Below are positions 23,874 to 31,349 of a stretch of 34,986 nucleotides of DNA, piece after piece. Under the pieces are notes generated by a model that did not search any database, had not been told where the DNA came from, and worked only from the letters and a program-made list of their open reading frames with translations. The position numbers and the translations under genes were made by a program. Numbering within the stretch: position 1 is the stretch's first letter; every line of letters begins with the position of its first letter. Source of the DNA: Desulfobacula sp964636495 (GTDB lineage: Bacteria > Desulfobacterota > Desulfobacteria > Desulfobacterales > Desulfobacteraceae); NCBI GenBank assembly GCA_964636495.1, contig CAZWSL010000036.1, positions 1 to 34,986 of the forward strand. The letters run 5' to 3'.

Positions 23874-25964
23874 TTAATTCTTAACAGCTCTGCCGAGTCT
23901 GTAAACAGAAATAAAGCCCGGCAGGTTAAACGGCAGGCTCCTTATGGTTTTTAATTTAAAATGTTTTTTTATTGCAATTTCTATCTCTTTTGCAGTGTGA
24001 TAGTGATCTTCCGGTTTGGTATACCCGAGAAACACTCTTCCAATCTGGTAGAACAGGTTTTCAGAGGGTACGAGAAATATCAGGTGCCCACCAGGTTTTA
24101 TAATACGTGCCAGCTCTTTGAGTACGCTATCGAGTTCATAAAAGTGTTCCAGGGTTGATGCGGAGACTATGGTTGAAAAAAAATTGTCTTTAAAGGGAAG
24201 CATCAGTCCGTTGGCTGTAACATTTATTACATTATCAAGCTTGTATCTCTTTTTTAACCTCTCTGCAGCTTCAGTGTGGAGATCAATGCCAACCACAGTT
24301 TTAAACCGGTTTGCCAGAGTCGGCAGCATGACACCATTGCCACAGGCAAAATCGAGAACCATACGGTTGTCATTTTCAGGAATTAATCTCACCGTTGAAT
24401 CAAGCTTCTGCCAGTTAATAAACCTTACAAAACGGCTTTTGCTGAAGTACACCGGAGAGTCAACATAAACATCTTTAGAAAATTGTTCTAACTCCTCCCT
24501 GTCGATTCTGATGGCTTTATCTGCATCTTCTTTAAACGGTATGATTGTCTTGAATACAACCCAGAAACCAAGCATATATTGAAATATTTTCCCCCAGGAA
24601 TCTATATCCCTTGCAAAACGCAGAATGACTTTCGGTCTTAAATAGACGGCTCTGTATGCTTTTTTCTGAAGGTTTTTCATCTCATCCATTGATCTGCCTG
24701 CAGGTACATATGCAATGGTACCTTTTGTCCATCCGCCATGGGTTTTATAATCAGACCAGTTACGGGATGCAATGCCGCCCTCTTTTACTGCCATATGATA
24801 AAGTTCTGTTCCGGGAAATGGTGTGAAAAGTGTAAACTGGGACCAGGTGGCATCCAGTTTTTTTGCAAATGCGATTGTTGCCAGACTCTCCTCCCTTGTT
24901 TCCGTGGGAATTCCCAGCATGTAAAAAGCTCTGATACTTATTCCGGCTTTTTTGGTTATGGCAAAGGTCTCTTCAATTTTTTTTATTGAAATATCCTTGT
25001 GTATCAGTTCAAGCAGTCTTTGAGAACCGGTTTCAACACCATAGCTTGTCTGCCAGCACCCGGCCTCCCTCATTTTGTGCAGAAGCTTCTCATCAACTGT
25101 GTCAATCCTGCTTTCACATGTCCAGGATATTTTCCGTGAAATACCGGATGATATCAGTGCATCACAAAGGGAATATAGAAATTTTTTATTTACAGTGAGT
25201 GTATCTGCTTCAAGATTTATCTCTTTTGCGCCGTAATGATCAATCAGGTCCTGGACTTCTTCAATGATTCTTTCAACTGAGTGATGCCTTACTTTTTTTC
25301 CAAAAATTCTGCAGCAGAAAGCGCAGTTAAACGGGCACCCCCTTGCAACACTCACCGTATACGCATGGTTGGATTTTGTCCTGCTCCTGGTTATCTGGTA
25401 CACATGCATGGGAAGCAGGTGTCTTGCAGGAGATGGGAGTTCATCTAAATCAGAAACCATAGGCGGAGGCGGGTTTACGATTATCTTTCCATGGCCCCTG
25501 TATGCAAGCCCTTTAATATCAACAACACTTTCTCTTTTTTCCAGTGTATTGACAAGGTTTAAAAAGATAACTTCACCCTCACCAACTACAACAAAGTCTA
25601 TTGCCTGATTGTCCCTTAACGTCTCTTCTGGAAGGATAGTGGGGTGCGGTCCTCCGACAACGACAGGAATGTCCGGAAAGTGTTCTTTCACTCTATTTAC
25701 AACTTCAATACTTCTGTGATACATGGGTGTCAGCATTGTAATGCCGATCAGATCACATCTGTTTTCTTTAATGTGTTCACAGATCTCATGACTGCTTAAT
25801 TCCAGTGCCAGGGCATCGAGGATCAGTGTATCGTGTCCTCCTTTTTCAAGGTTTGAAGCAAGATATGCAAGCCCGAGAGGTTCATTGAGAGGGCCGAAGT
25901 TTTTAAGATCTTTACCATATCTCTCTTCAGCTGAATAGGGCGGATTGATTAATAATACTTTCAT
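23874..25964 (-). CDS. B12-radical SAM enzyme fused to a class I methyltransferase
   Basis: The 696 residues contain three parts. Residues 1-140 form a cobalamin-binding-like domain (LLINPPYS, GGPHPTILPEET, VVVGEGE). Residues about 200-440 form a radical SAM/SPASM-less barrel with C210-PFN-C214-AF-C217. Residues about 505-696 form a separate methyltransferase with motif I VLDFACGNG (536-544), GIDLHTEAA and SASTLEHFYEL. Fusion of the two methyl-transfer or radical chemistries in one chain is uncommon and suggests consecutive steps on one substrate. Its ATG overlaps the TGA of the upstream deacetylase-like gene (ATGA), so the two are translationally coupled. Confidence 0.88.
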   Translation of the reverse strand: MKVLLINPPYSAEERYGKDLKNFGPLNEPLGLAYLASNLEKGGHDTLILDALALELSSHEICEHIKENRCDLIGITMLTPMYHRSIEVVNRVKEHFPDIPVVVGGPHPTILPEETLRDNQAIDFVVVGEGEVIFLNLVNTLEKRESVVDIKGLAYRGHGKIIVNPPPPMVSDLDELPSPARHLLPMHVYQITRSRTKSNHAYTVSVARGCPFNCAFCCRIFGKKVRHHSVERIIEEVQDLIDHYGAKEINLEADTLTVNKKFLYSLCDALISSGISRKISWTCESRIDTVDEKLLHKMREAGCWQTSYGVETGSQRLLELIHKDISIKKIEETFAITKKAGISIRAFYMLGIPTETREESLATIAFAKKLDATWSQFTLFTPFPGTELYHMAVKEGGIASRNWSDYKTHGGWTKGTIAYVPAGRSMDEMKNLQKKAYRAVYLRPKVILRFARDIDSWGKIFQYMLGFWVVFKTIIPFKEDADKAIRIDREELEQFSKDVYVDSPVYFSKSRFVRFINWQKLDSTVRLIPENDNRMVLDFACGNGVMLPTLANRFKTVVGIDLHTEAAERLKKRYKLDNVINVTANGLMLPFKDNFFSTIVSASTLEHFYELDSVLKELARIIKPGGHLIFLVPSENLFYQIGRVFLGYTKPEDHYHTAKEIEIAIKKHFKLKTIRSLPFNLPGFISVYRLGRAVKN

Positions 25965-26755
25965 ATATTGTCTCTTTTTTTCCGAAAATTAACGATCAGC
26001 AGTTTGATGACATTTACAGCAATATCTTCAGCTAACTGCATGTTCCATTTTAATGAATTCCAATTCCATCTGTTGGGATGAATCTGAAGATATATTTTTT
26101 TATATTGTCTGGTTTCAACAGCTTCAATTAACTGTTGAGTTGTATCATACGCAGGCAGATGACTGATGGTTCTGTCAGAAAATGTATCTTTGAGATTGTA
26201 TTTTCTTCTGTTCCATCCTCGACCTGTATCAGTTGAGTAAAAGAGTTCCCTGTTATTGATATCAAGATAGGCTTCTCCGGTCAGATTAAACTGCTCCAAT
26301 GAAAAATGTTTCCAGAAGCTCCTGTTGTCAAAAGGGGACAAAGGGTTGCCATGCATGCACACCGTATTGACATCTGCAAGTTCCCTTAATCTTGCAAGCT
26401 CATCCATAAAGATTTTTTCTGCCAGTTTAATATCACCTTTTGATTTATCCATTACCTCATAATGATACCCGATTTCATGGCCATGATATTTTATTCTGCT
26501 GATAATTTCGGGAATTAAAGTTCTTGGGTTGATTCGAAAATAGTATGTTGAGTTTATTTTATATGCTGATTCAAGTTCAGCCATTTTCAATGAGTTTCCA
26601 GGAGATCTGTCAACATCATGCCTCAAGATGATAAATGGTTCCTCATGTTTTTGCTGCGATAAATATTCATATACAGTCAGAACGTTGTATCCGCTGCCTG
26701 TGATCGCTGATAACAGTTTTTCATAAACTGATAATGTAAAATCTCTGTTTTTCAC
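25961..26755 (-). CDS. Polysaccharide deacetylase-like (NodB fold) protein
   Basis: The 264-residue protein shows the first NodB motif as LRHDVDRSP (about 44-52; the D-D pair binds metal and acts as base). A second motif is HGHEIGYHYEVMDKS (His ligand). Later, VCMHGNPLSP and LPAYDTT resemble the remaining motifs. No signal peptide is visible, so it probably acts in the cytoplasm on a soluble or lipid-linked sugar, as seen in surface-glycan clusters. It starts at GTG 26755, with AGGA close upstream, and heads the minus-strand operon. Confidence 0.8.
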   Translation of the reverse strand: MKNRDFTLSVYEKLLSAITGSGYNVLTVYEYLSQQKHEEPFIILRHDVDRSPGNSLKMAELESAYKINSTYYFRINPRTLIPEIISRIKYHGHEIGYHYEVMDKSKGDIKLAEKIFMDELARLRELADVNTVCMHGNPLSPFDNRSFWKHFSLEQFNLTGEAYLDINNRELFYSTDTGRGWNRRKYNLKDTFSDRTISHLPAYDTTQQLIEAVETRQYKKIYLQIHPNRWNWNSLKWNMQLAEDIAVNVIKLLIVNFRKKRDNI

Positions 26756-27231
26756 TTATCCTGATGTCCTTATAATCAAGCTATTTGAATACGTTATTTT
26801 TTTAGTAAATGCAATAGTCCGGCCCATAAACCATGAAGTGCAGAACACGCTGTTCTGAAGCCTTGACACATGACTGCCGTCAGTTGATATCAGATTCAGG
26901 TTATCTGTGCATGTTTTCAGGCAGGAATTGCTAATCTAAACTTGTTAAAATGTCAAAAAAATGTAAATAATAACATGTATATTAGATATTAAAATATAAA
27001 AAAATTATCATGATTTCAGGATTTAGCCTGAATAATTTTGTTTGTTATTTATTGAAAATCAGAGAGATCTTTGAATAATGTTCAATTTTGTTTTAGTGTA
27101 AAGAAGATGAAAATTATAACCGGAGGAATATATTGAATATTTCGAGGATTATCATTTTCATCTTCTGAAGCAATTGGGCAAAAGTGGGCGTTATGCAAGG
27201 TCTCTCAGAGATAAACTACAGGTATAAAGTT
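26756..27231. other. 476-bp divergent region, AT-rich
   Basis: This separates the minus-strand operon from the rightward glycan genes. The core (26935-27080) is strongly AT-rich and should carry the promoters of both sides, though I see no good -35/-10 pair. The right part holds a long inverted repeat with a mini-ORF (27102-27168). No larger gene is supported; a TTG/GTG-rich frame from 27184 merely extends the acetyltransferase. Confidence 0.5.
27102..27168 (+). promoter_or_regulatory. Hairpin with an internal leader mini-ORF before the acetyltransferase gene
   Basis: AGAAGATGAAAAT (27102-27114) is perfectly complementary to ATTTTCATCTTCT (27154-27166), with partial extension inward (ATAA and CC). 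Inside the loop lies GGAGG (27122-27126), six bases before TTG 27133, which opens a frame of eleven residues (MNISRIIIFIF) ending at 27168. The layout is like a translation-attenuation leader. No T-run follows, so it is not a simple terminator. Confidence 0.45.
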
Positions 27232-27885
27232 ATGACTGAATATTTTGTGCACGAATCCTCCTATGTGGATGAGGACGTAAAAATAGGAGAAGGAAGCAGA
27301 ATATGGCATTTTTCCCATATTCTTTCAGGAGCGCAGATTGGCAGAAACTGCAATATGGGGCAGAATGTATCTGTTTCAGGAGATGTTAAAATAGGGGATA
27401 ACGTCAAAATCCAGAACAATGTATCTGTTTATGATGGCGTGCGGATTGAAAATGATGTTTTTCTCGGACCCTCCTGTGTATTGACAAATGTGACAAATCC
27501 AAGATCTGAAATATCAAGAAAAAACCTGTATGAAAAAACGTTGATTAAAAAGGGTGCTACCATAGGCGCAAATGCAACAATTGTCTGTGGTGTTACAATA
27601 GGCAGATTCGCATTTGTAGCGGCAGGGGCTGTTGTAACGGGTGATATCCCAGATTATACAATGGTTCAGGGCGTGCCGGCCAGGAAAGTATGCTGGATAT
27701 CACGGCATGGTCACAGGCTTGAAAAAAAAGATCATAACGGGTTTTATATCTGTCCTGAAACCGGATTAAGGTATCAGGAGACATCCGGAAAGCATCTGGT
27801 TTGTGCTGATATTCGAGAAGAGGAGACTTTGTCAAAAAAGATGAGTGTCGGTGTTAAAGATTATCAATATTATAAAAATGTATAA
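27232..27885 (+). CDS. Left-handed beta-helix N-acetyltransferase (WbpD/WlbB-like)
   Basis: The 217-residue protein is built of hexapeptide repeats (V-K-I-G-x-x, A-x-I-G-x-N, G-A-T-I-G-A-N), forming a left-handed beta-helix trimer that uses acetyl-CoA. The opening SRIWHFSHILSGAQIGRNCNMGQ is characteristic of the WbpD/WlbB group, which acetylates a UDP-3-amino-2-acetamido uronic acid for O-antigen or surface glycan. The C-terminus adds a short ICPETGLRYQ segment, also common in this group. I start at ATG 27232 because family similarity begins there; GTG 27184 would add 16 unrelated residues. It precedes a glycosyltransferase. Confidence 0.87.
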   Translation: MTEYFVHESSYVDEDVKIGEGSRIWHFSHILSGAQIGRNCNMGQNVSVSGDVKIGDNVKIQNNVSVYDGVRIENDVFLGPSCVLTNVTNPRSEISRKNLYEKTLIKKGATIGANATIVCGVTIGRFAFVAAGAVVTGDIPDYTMVQGVPARKVCWISRHGHRLEKKDHNGFYICPETGLRYQETSGKHLVCADIREEETLSKKMSVGVKDYQYYKNV

Positions 27886-27936
27886 AACAACATACCAGTA
27901 TGGATGAGTAGCGTTTTAATAAAAATGACCGTTTTC

Positions 27937-27972
27937 AGCGAACGGAATATGTATAGCGAATAGAATATGTAT
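27937..27972 (+). repeat. 18-bp tandem duplication spanning the glycosyltransferase start
   Basis: AGCGAACGGAATATGTAT (27937-27954) is followed directly by AGCGAATAGAATATGTAT (27955-27972), differing at two bases. Each copy contains an ATG. The second is the gene start (27967). The first opens a four-codon frame (MYSE) ending at TAG 27961-27963. Confidence 0.85.
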
Positions 27973-28914
27973 AAAGATAAAACAGTCTGTGTAACCATTC
28001 CCTGTTTCAATGAAGAGACCCAGGTGGAAAATGTTATCGCAATCATGCCTGAATATATTGACAAACTTGTTGTTGTTGATGACCTGAGCCATGACAATAC
28101 TGTACAGAAAATAAAAAACATGGCAAGGAACAGCAGCAGGATTATATTGATTGAGCATAAAGTGAATCAGGGTGTAGGCGGTGCAATAGCAAGCGGCTAT
28201 AAGTGGGCAAGGGACAATAATATGGATCTGACTGTGGTAATGGCGGGAGACGGGCAGATGAACCCCGAAGATCTTCCATCTCTCCTTGATCCTGTTGCAG
28301 ACGGATCAGCTGATTACGCCAAAGGCAACCGTCTTTTTACAGGAGAGGCTTTTCAGAAAATTCCAACAGTCAGATATATCGGGAATGGTTTTTTATCCCT
28401 GATGACTAAAATTGCTTCAGGCTACTGGAATGTTGCTGATTCACAGTCCGGCTACACCGTAATAAATAAGAAAGCACTCAGGACAATAGACTGGGACAAG
28501 ATGTACAAACGCTACGGTCAGCCAAATGATGTCCTTGTCAGGCTTAATGTGGAAAACTTCAAAGTAACTGATGTCCCTGTTGAACCGGTGTATAATATAG
28601 GTGAGAAATCTGGAATTAAAATACATAAGGTGATTTTTACCATTGGATGGCTTCTTGCAAAACTCTTCTGCTGGAGAATGAAGGAGAAGTATATCATCAG
28701 GGATTTTCATCCACTTGTGTTTTTTTACATCCTCGGTTTTGGCTTTGGAATATCTACTGTGCTGCTGTTTATAAGGGTTTTTGCAATATGGTATCTCACA
28801 GGTGATATACCTGATATTAACGCACTGGCAGCCATGTTCTCTTTTATGAGTGCAAGTCAGTTTACTCTTTTTGCAATGTGGTTTGATATGGAGGCCAATC
28901 GAAACCTTAAGTAA
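27967..28914 (+). CDS. Glycosyltransferase family 2, polyprenol-phosphate type
   Basis: The 315-residue protein begins with a GT-A fold: VTIPCFNEETQVENVI, VVDDLSHDNT and VVMAGDGQMNPEDLPSLL (nucleotide and metal binding acidic residues). The dolichol-phosphate mannosyltransferase-like features include the NQGVGGAIASGYKWA segment. Two membrane helices close the protein (about 253-276 and 290-306), anchoring it. Such enzymes make polyprenyl-phosphate sugars, which are the donors used by GT-C transferases like the TPR protein at 17083. Their joint action is an inference. There is no clear ribosome site before ATG 27967. Confidence 0.88.
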   Translation: MYKDKTVCVTIPCFNEETQVENVIAIMPEYIDKLVVVDDLSHDNTVQKIKNMARNSSRIILIEHKVNQGVGGAIASGYKWARDNNMDLTVVMAGDGQMNPEDLPSLLDPVADGSADYAKGNRLFTGEAFQKIPTVRYIGNGFLSLMTKIASGYWNVADSQSGYTVINKKALRTIDWDKMYKRYGQPNDVLVRLNVENFKVTDVPVEPVYNIGEKSGIKIHKVIFTIGWLLAKLFCWRMKEKYIIRDFHPLVFFYILGFGFGISTVLLFIRVFAIWYLTGDIPDINALAAMFSFMSASQFTLFAMWFDMEANRNLK

Positions 28915-29180
28915 AAAAGAGATGCACAATAAGATTTTTAACAAAAAATGGCAGTAATCCTGACGAAAATTGTATATTGAAGATGAAATTTCAAAAAACA
29001 TGCAGAGGCAGGAAGCAGGCTGCATCAGATTCAGGAAAAATTATTGCAGGGTTAAGGGGATGTGGCGGTTAATAACTTAAGTTACATAGAAAGTATATTT
29101 ATCCACTTGTATTTTTATAGTTTTTCAATATAATTAATACTGTTGCATCAATCTTGCATAACTCTTTAATATGGCTGGCG

Positions 29181-29663
29181 ATGAATATGAAAATATATAA
29201 ACATTTACAGGCAGGTTTTACTCTTGTGGAGTTGATGGTTGCAGTGGCTATTATTTCAATTGCAGCGGTAATAGCCATTGCAAATATGGACGATACGATA
29301 CAGGAGTACAAACTGAGAAGTGCGGCCAGGGATGTGGTTTCTACTTTAAATGACATGAAATTAAGGGCAGTAAAGGAAAAAATAGAAACCAAAATTATAA
29401 TTGATTCAGTCCAGGATACATATACGGCTTTTCTGGATATTGATGATGATAATTCGGCTGGAAGCGGGGAAGCATATCGAACGGTAGATTTAAGCACAGA
29501 TAATTTAGATATCTCCAGCACGTTTTCTTCGCCTGCCAATGTGTTTGGATTTAACAGCAGAGGACTGCCATCCACTGGAACAGGAACCATTACAATTACA
29601 AAAGATGCATCACGGTCAAAGCAGATAGTTATAAACATTTCCGGAAATATCCGGGTGAATTGA
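29181..29663 (+). CDS. fimT: Minor pilin FimT/GspH-like
   Basis: The 160-residue prepilin has leader MNMKIYKHLQAG and mature start FTLVELMVAVAIISIAAVIA, with Glu5. The following AARDVVSTLNDMKLRAVKEK and the C-terminal VFGFNSRGLPSTGTGTITI are typical of the GspH/FimT family of pseudopilins that prime pilus assembly. ATG 29187 is an alternative start. It leads the minor-pilin operon. A weak sigma-54-like site overlaps its upstream region but lacks the -24 GG. An Asp-rich DIDDDNSAGSGE segment is similar in character to loops in PilW, PilX and PilY1. Confidence 0.88.
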   Translation: MNMKIYKHLQAGFTLVELMVAVAIISIAAVIAIANMDDTIQEYKLRSAARDVVSTLNDMKLRAVKEKIETKIIIDSVQDTYTAFLDIDDDNSAGSGEAYRTVDLSTDNLDISSTFSSPANVFGFNSRGLPSTGTGTITITKDASRSKQIVINISGNIRVN

Positions 29664-29694
29664 TTTTATTTATTTTTAAAAAGGGTGATTTTAT

Positions 29695-30321
29695 TTGAAA
29701 AAAGGAAATAACAGAGGATTCAGCTTGATGGAACTGCTGGTTGTAATGGCTGTTACAACTGTTGTCATTGCAACGGTTTATGTATCTTATTCCGGTCAGC
29801 AGGAATCCAGACTTTCCCAGAAACAAGTGGTTGAGATGCAGCAGAATATAAGGGGTGTCCTGTATGTAATGACAATGGAGATCCGCATGGCAGGATATGA
29901 TCCCTACCAGTCCTATGATGCTGGAATCACCAGTGCAGGTGATGGAAGCAATGGTAGTCCTTTGACTTTCAGCTTTGTCGAAGATGATGACGGGGAGGAC
30001 AATGACAACGATTTGACCGTGGATGAAGAGGGTGAGCTGAAAACAATCTCTTTTCAGCTGTATGATGCATACAGTGATGGTGACAATGATATAGGCAGAA
30101 AAGTGGGTAACGGAAATTATCAGGCCATAGCTGAAAACATTGAGGACTTTCAGCTCACATATATGGATGAAGATGGGGAGAGTACGTCTGATATCGATGA
30201 GATCAAAGCAATTAAAATAGAGATCACCTCAAAGGTCGATGATGACACTATTGACTATACCCTGGAGAATGCAACCAGGAGTGTCTCAACCATAGTGAAG
30301 TGCAGGAATATGAATTTATGA
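29695..30321 (+). CDS. pilW: Minor pilin PilW-like
   Basis: The 208-residue prepilin has a short leader ending in G8, then FSLMELLVVMAVTTVVIATVYV. The QQNIRGVLYVMTMEIRMAGYDP block (about 54-75) is the clear PilW hallmark. The globular part contains the Asp-rich loop D99-G-E-D-N-D-N-D-L-T-V-D-E-E-G-E114, which looks like a calcium-binding DxDxDG loop. The start codon is TTG 29695, preceded by AAGGG; there is no ATG in frame before the leader. It follows fimT by 31 bases. Confidence 0.88.
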   Translation: MKKGNNRGFSLMELLVVMAVTTVVIATVYVSYSGQQESRLSQKQVVEMQQNIRGVLYVMTMEIRMAGYDPYQSYDAGITSAGDGSNGSPLTFSFVEDDDGEDNDNDLTVDEEGELKTISFQLYDAYSDGDNDIGRKVGNGNYQAIAENIEDFQLTYMDEDGESTSDIDEIKAIKIEITSKVDDDTIDYTLENATRSVSTIVKCRNMNL

Positions 30322-30352
30322 ATTTAAAAGATCAGAATGTGGGAATTATCCT

Positions 30353-30769
30353 ATGAATTATTTTAACAAAGATCCCGGGCAGAAAGGGTTCACCATGATT
30401 GAGATGCTTTTTGCCATGATAATTTTTGCAATTGGTATTCTTGGTGTCGTAAAAATGCAGATAGCTGCAACTCAAGGCAATGCTTCAGCAATGAGGTTAA
30501 CCGAAAAAATCGGGATTGCCTCAAGTCAGATTGAATATCTGATGATTCTGCCTTATACCCATTCAGATCTTGAAAGAACAGACGGAACGCCGCGGTTACC
30601 GGAAACACAGCCCATGGAAGGCTATACAATGTCATGGACAGTTGAGGATAATACAGATGATTCTACGATTCCGGTTAATGCAAAGTTAGTTACCGTTATT
30701 GTGGACCCCATAAACTATGAAGATGATTTAAACTATGAAGTCGAACAGCTTATAACCAGTCTGGAATAG
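30353..30769 (+). CDS. pilV: Minor pilin PilV-like
   Basis: The 138-residue prepilin has leader MNYFNKDPGQKG, then FTMIEMLFAMIIFAIGILGVVKMQIAA, where the ILGVVKMQ turn is typical of PilV/GspI-type pilins. The globular part is short. It follows pilW after 31 bases and belongs to the same operon. The order pilW-pilV is reversed compared with many fimT-pilV-pilW sets. Confidence 0.87.
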   Translation: MNYFNKDPGQKGFTMIEMLFAMIIFAIGILGVVKMQIAATQGNASAMRLTEKIGIASSQIEYLMILPYTHSDLERTDGTPRLPETQPMEGYTMSWTVEDNTDDSTIPVNAKLVTVIVDPINYEDDLNYEVEQLITSLE

Positions 30770-30787
30770 TAATGGAGATTGAATGAT

Positions 30788-31303
30788 ATGAAAAAAAGAG
30801 AAATATTGATTTTATCTCCCCTGAAAGGAGATGGTGGATCTGTTATTGTGCTGGCCATGATTATGCTGCTTGTGGTCACTATTATCGGCGTATCTTCTAT
30901 TAATACCACGACTACGGAAACGACTATTGCCGGAAATGAGAGACTCTACAATATCTCCTTTTATGCTGCAGAGGCCGCAAGGGGATATGTGCCTCCCCAC
31001 ACGGCTTTATATCATGGAGATAATGTTATTATAGGAGGCGAACTCTCTTTTCCATCAGATGATGGTGTGGACAATGATGGAGATGGAGATATTGATGAAC
31101 AGGGTGAAATGTTTCGTTTAAGTTCAAACAATTCATCATTTGACGGCAGTGTCGAATATACGGGCCGCTCCCAGCCGCCCCGGGCATCAGGATATGAAGC
31201 CAATAAGTTCACTGCCCACACCTATGAGATAACCTGCAACGGGTATAGTTCAGACAACACAGAGACCACTATTGAATCCGGTTTTTACAGAATTGGTTTT
31301 TAA
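30788..31303 (+). CDS. pilX: Minor pilin-like PilX
   Basis: The 171-residue protein has the PilX N-terminal pattern: GGSVIVLAMIMLLVVTIIGV as the membrane helix, then TTTTETTIAGNERLYNISFYAAEAA, a PilX hallmark. It lacks the F-T-L-x-E prepilin motif, as PilX proteins often do. The Asp-rich loop D92-G-V-D-N-D-G-D-G-D-I-D-E-Q-G-E107 aligns residue for residue with a loop in PilW. I start at ATG 30788, ten bases after GGAG, rather than TTG 30779, which is only one base away. It lies between pilV and pilY1. Confidence 0.85.
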   Translation: MKKREILILSPLKGDGGSVIVLAMIMLLVVTIIGVSSINTTTTETTIAGNERLYNISFYAAEAARGYVPPHTALYHGDNVIIGGELSFPSDDGVDNDGDGDIDEQGEMFRLSSNNSSFDGSVEYTGRSQPPRASGYEANKFTAHTYEITCNGYSSDNTETTIESGFYRIGF

Positions 31304-31349
31304 TTTTTTTAAAGCCGTCTTTATGGCAGAATAATAAAAGGAGCAGAAA

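Noticed and set aside
28441..29025. Minus-strand reading frame of 194 codons opposite the glycosyltransferase
   Set aside because: It overlaps the clear GT2 gene in antisense, is Cys/His-rich in the manner of reversed membrane-helix codons, and has no start signal.
29143..29158. Sigma-54-like site TTGCAT-N5-TTGCA before fimT
   Set aside because: The -24 element lacks the essential GG, so a functional RpoN promoter is unlikely despite a good -12 half.
29099..29638. Minus-strand reading frame of 179 codons opposite fimT
   Set aside because: It is an antisense shadow of fimT; the fimT frame has a clear prepilin motif.
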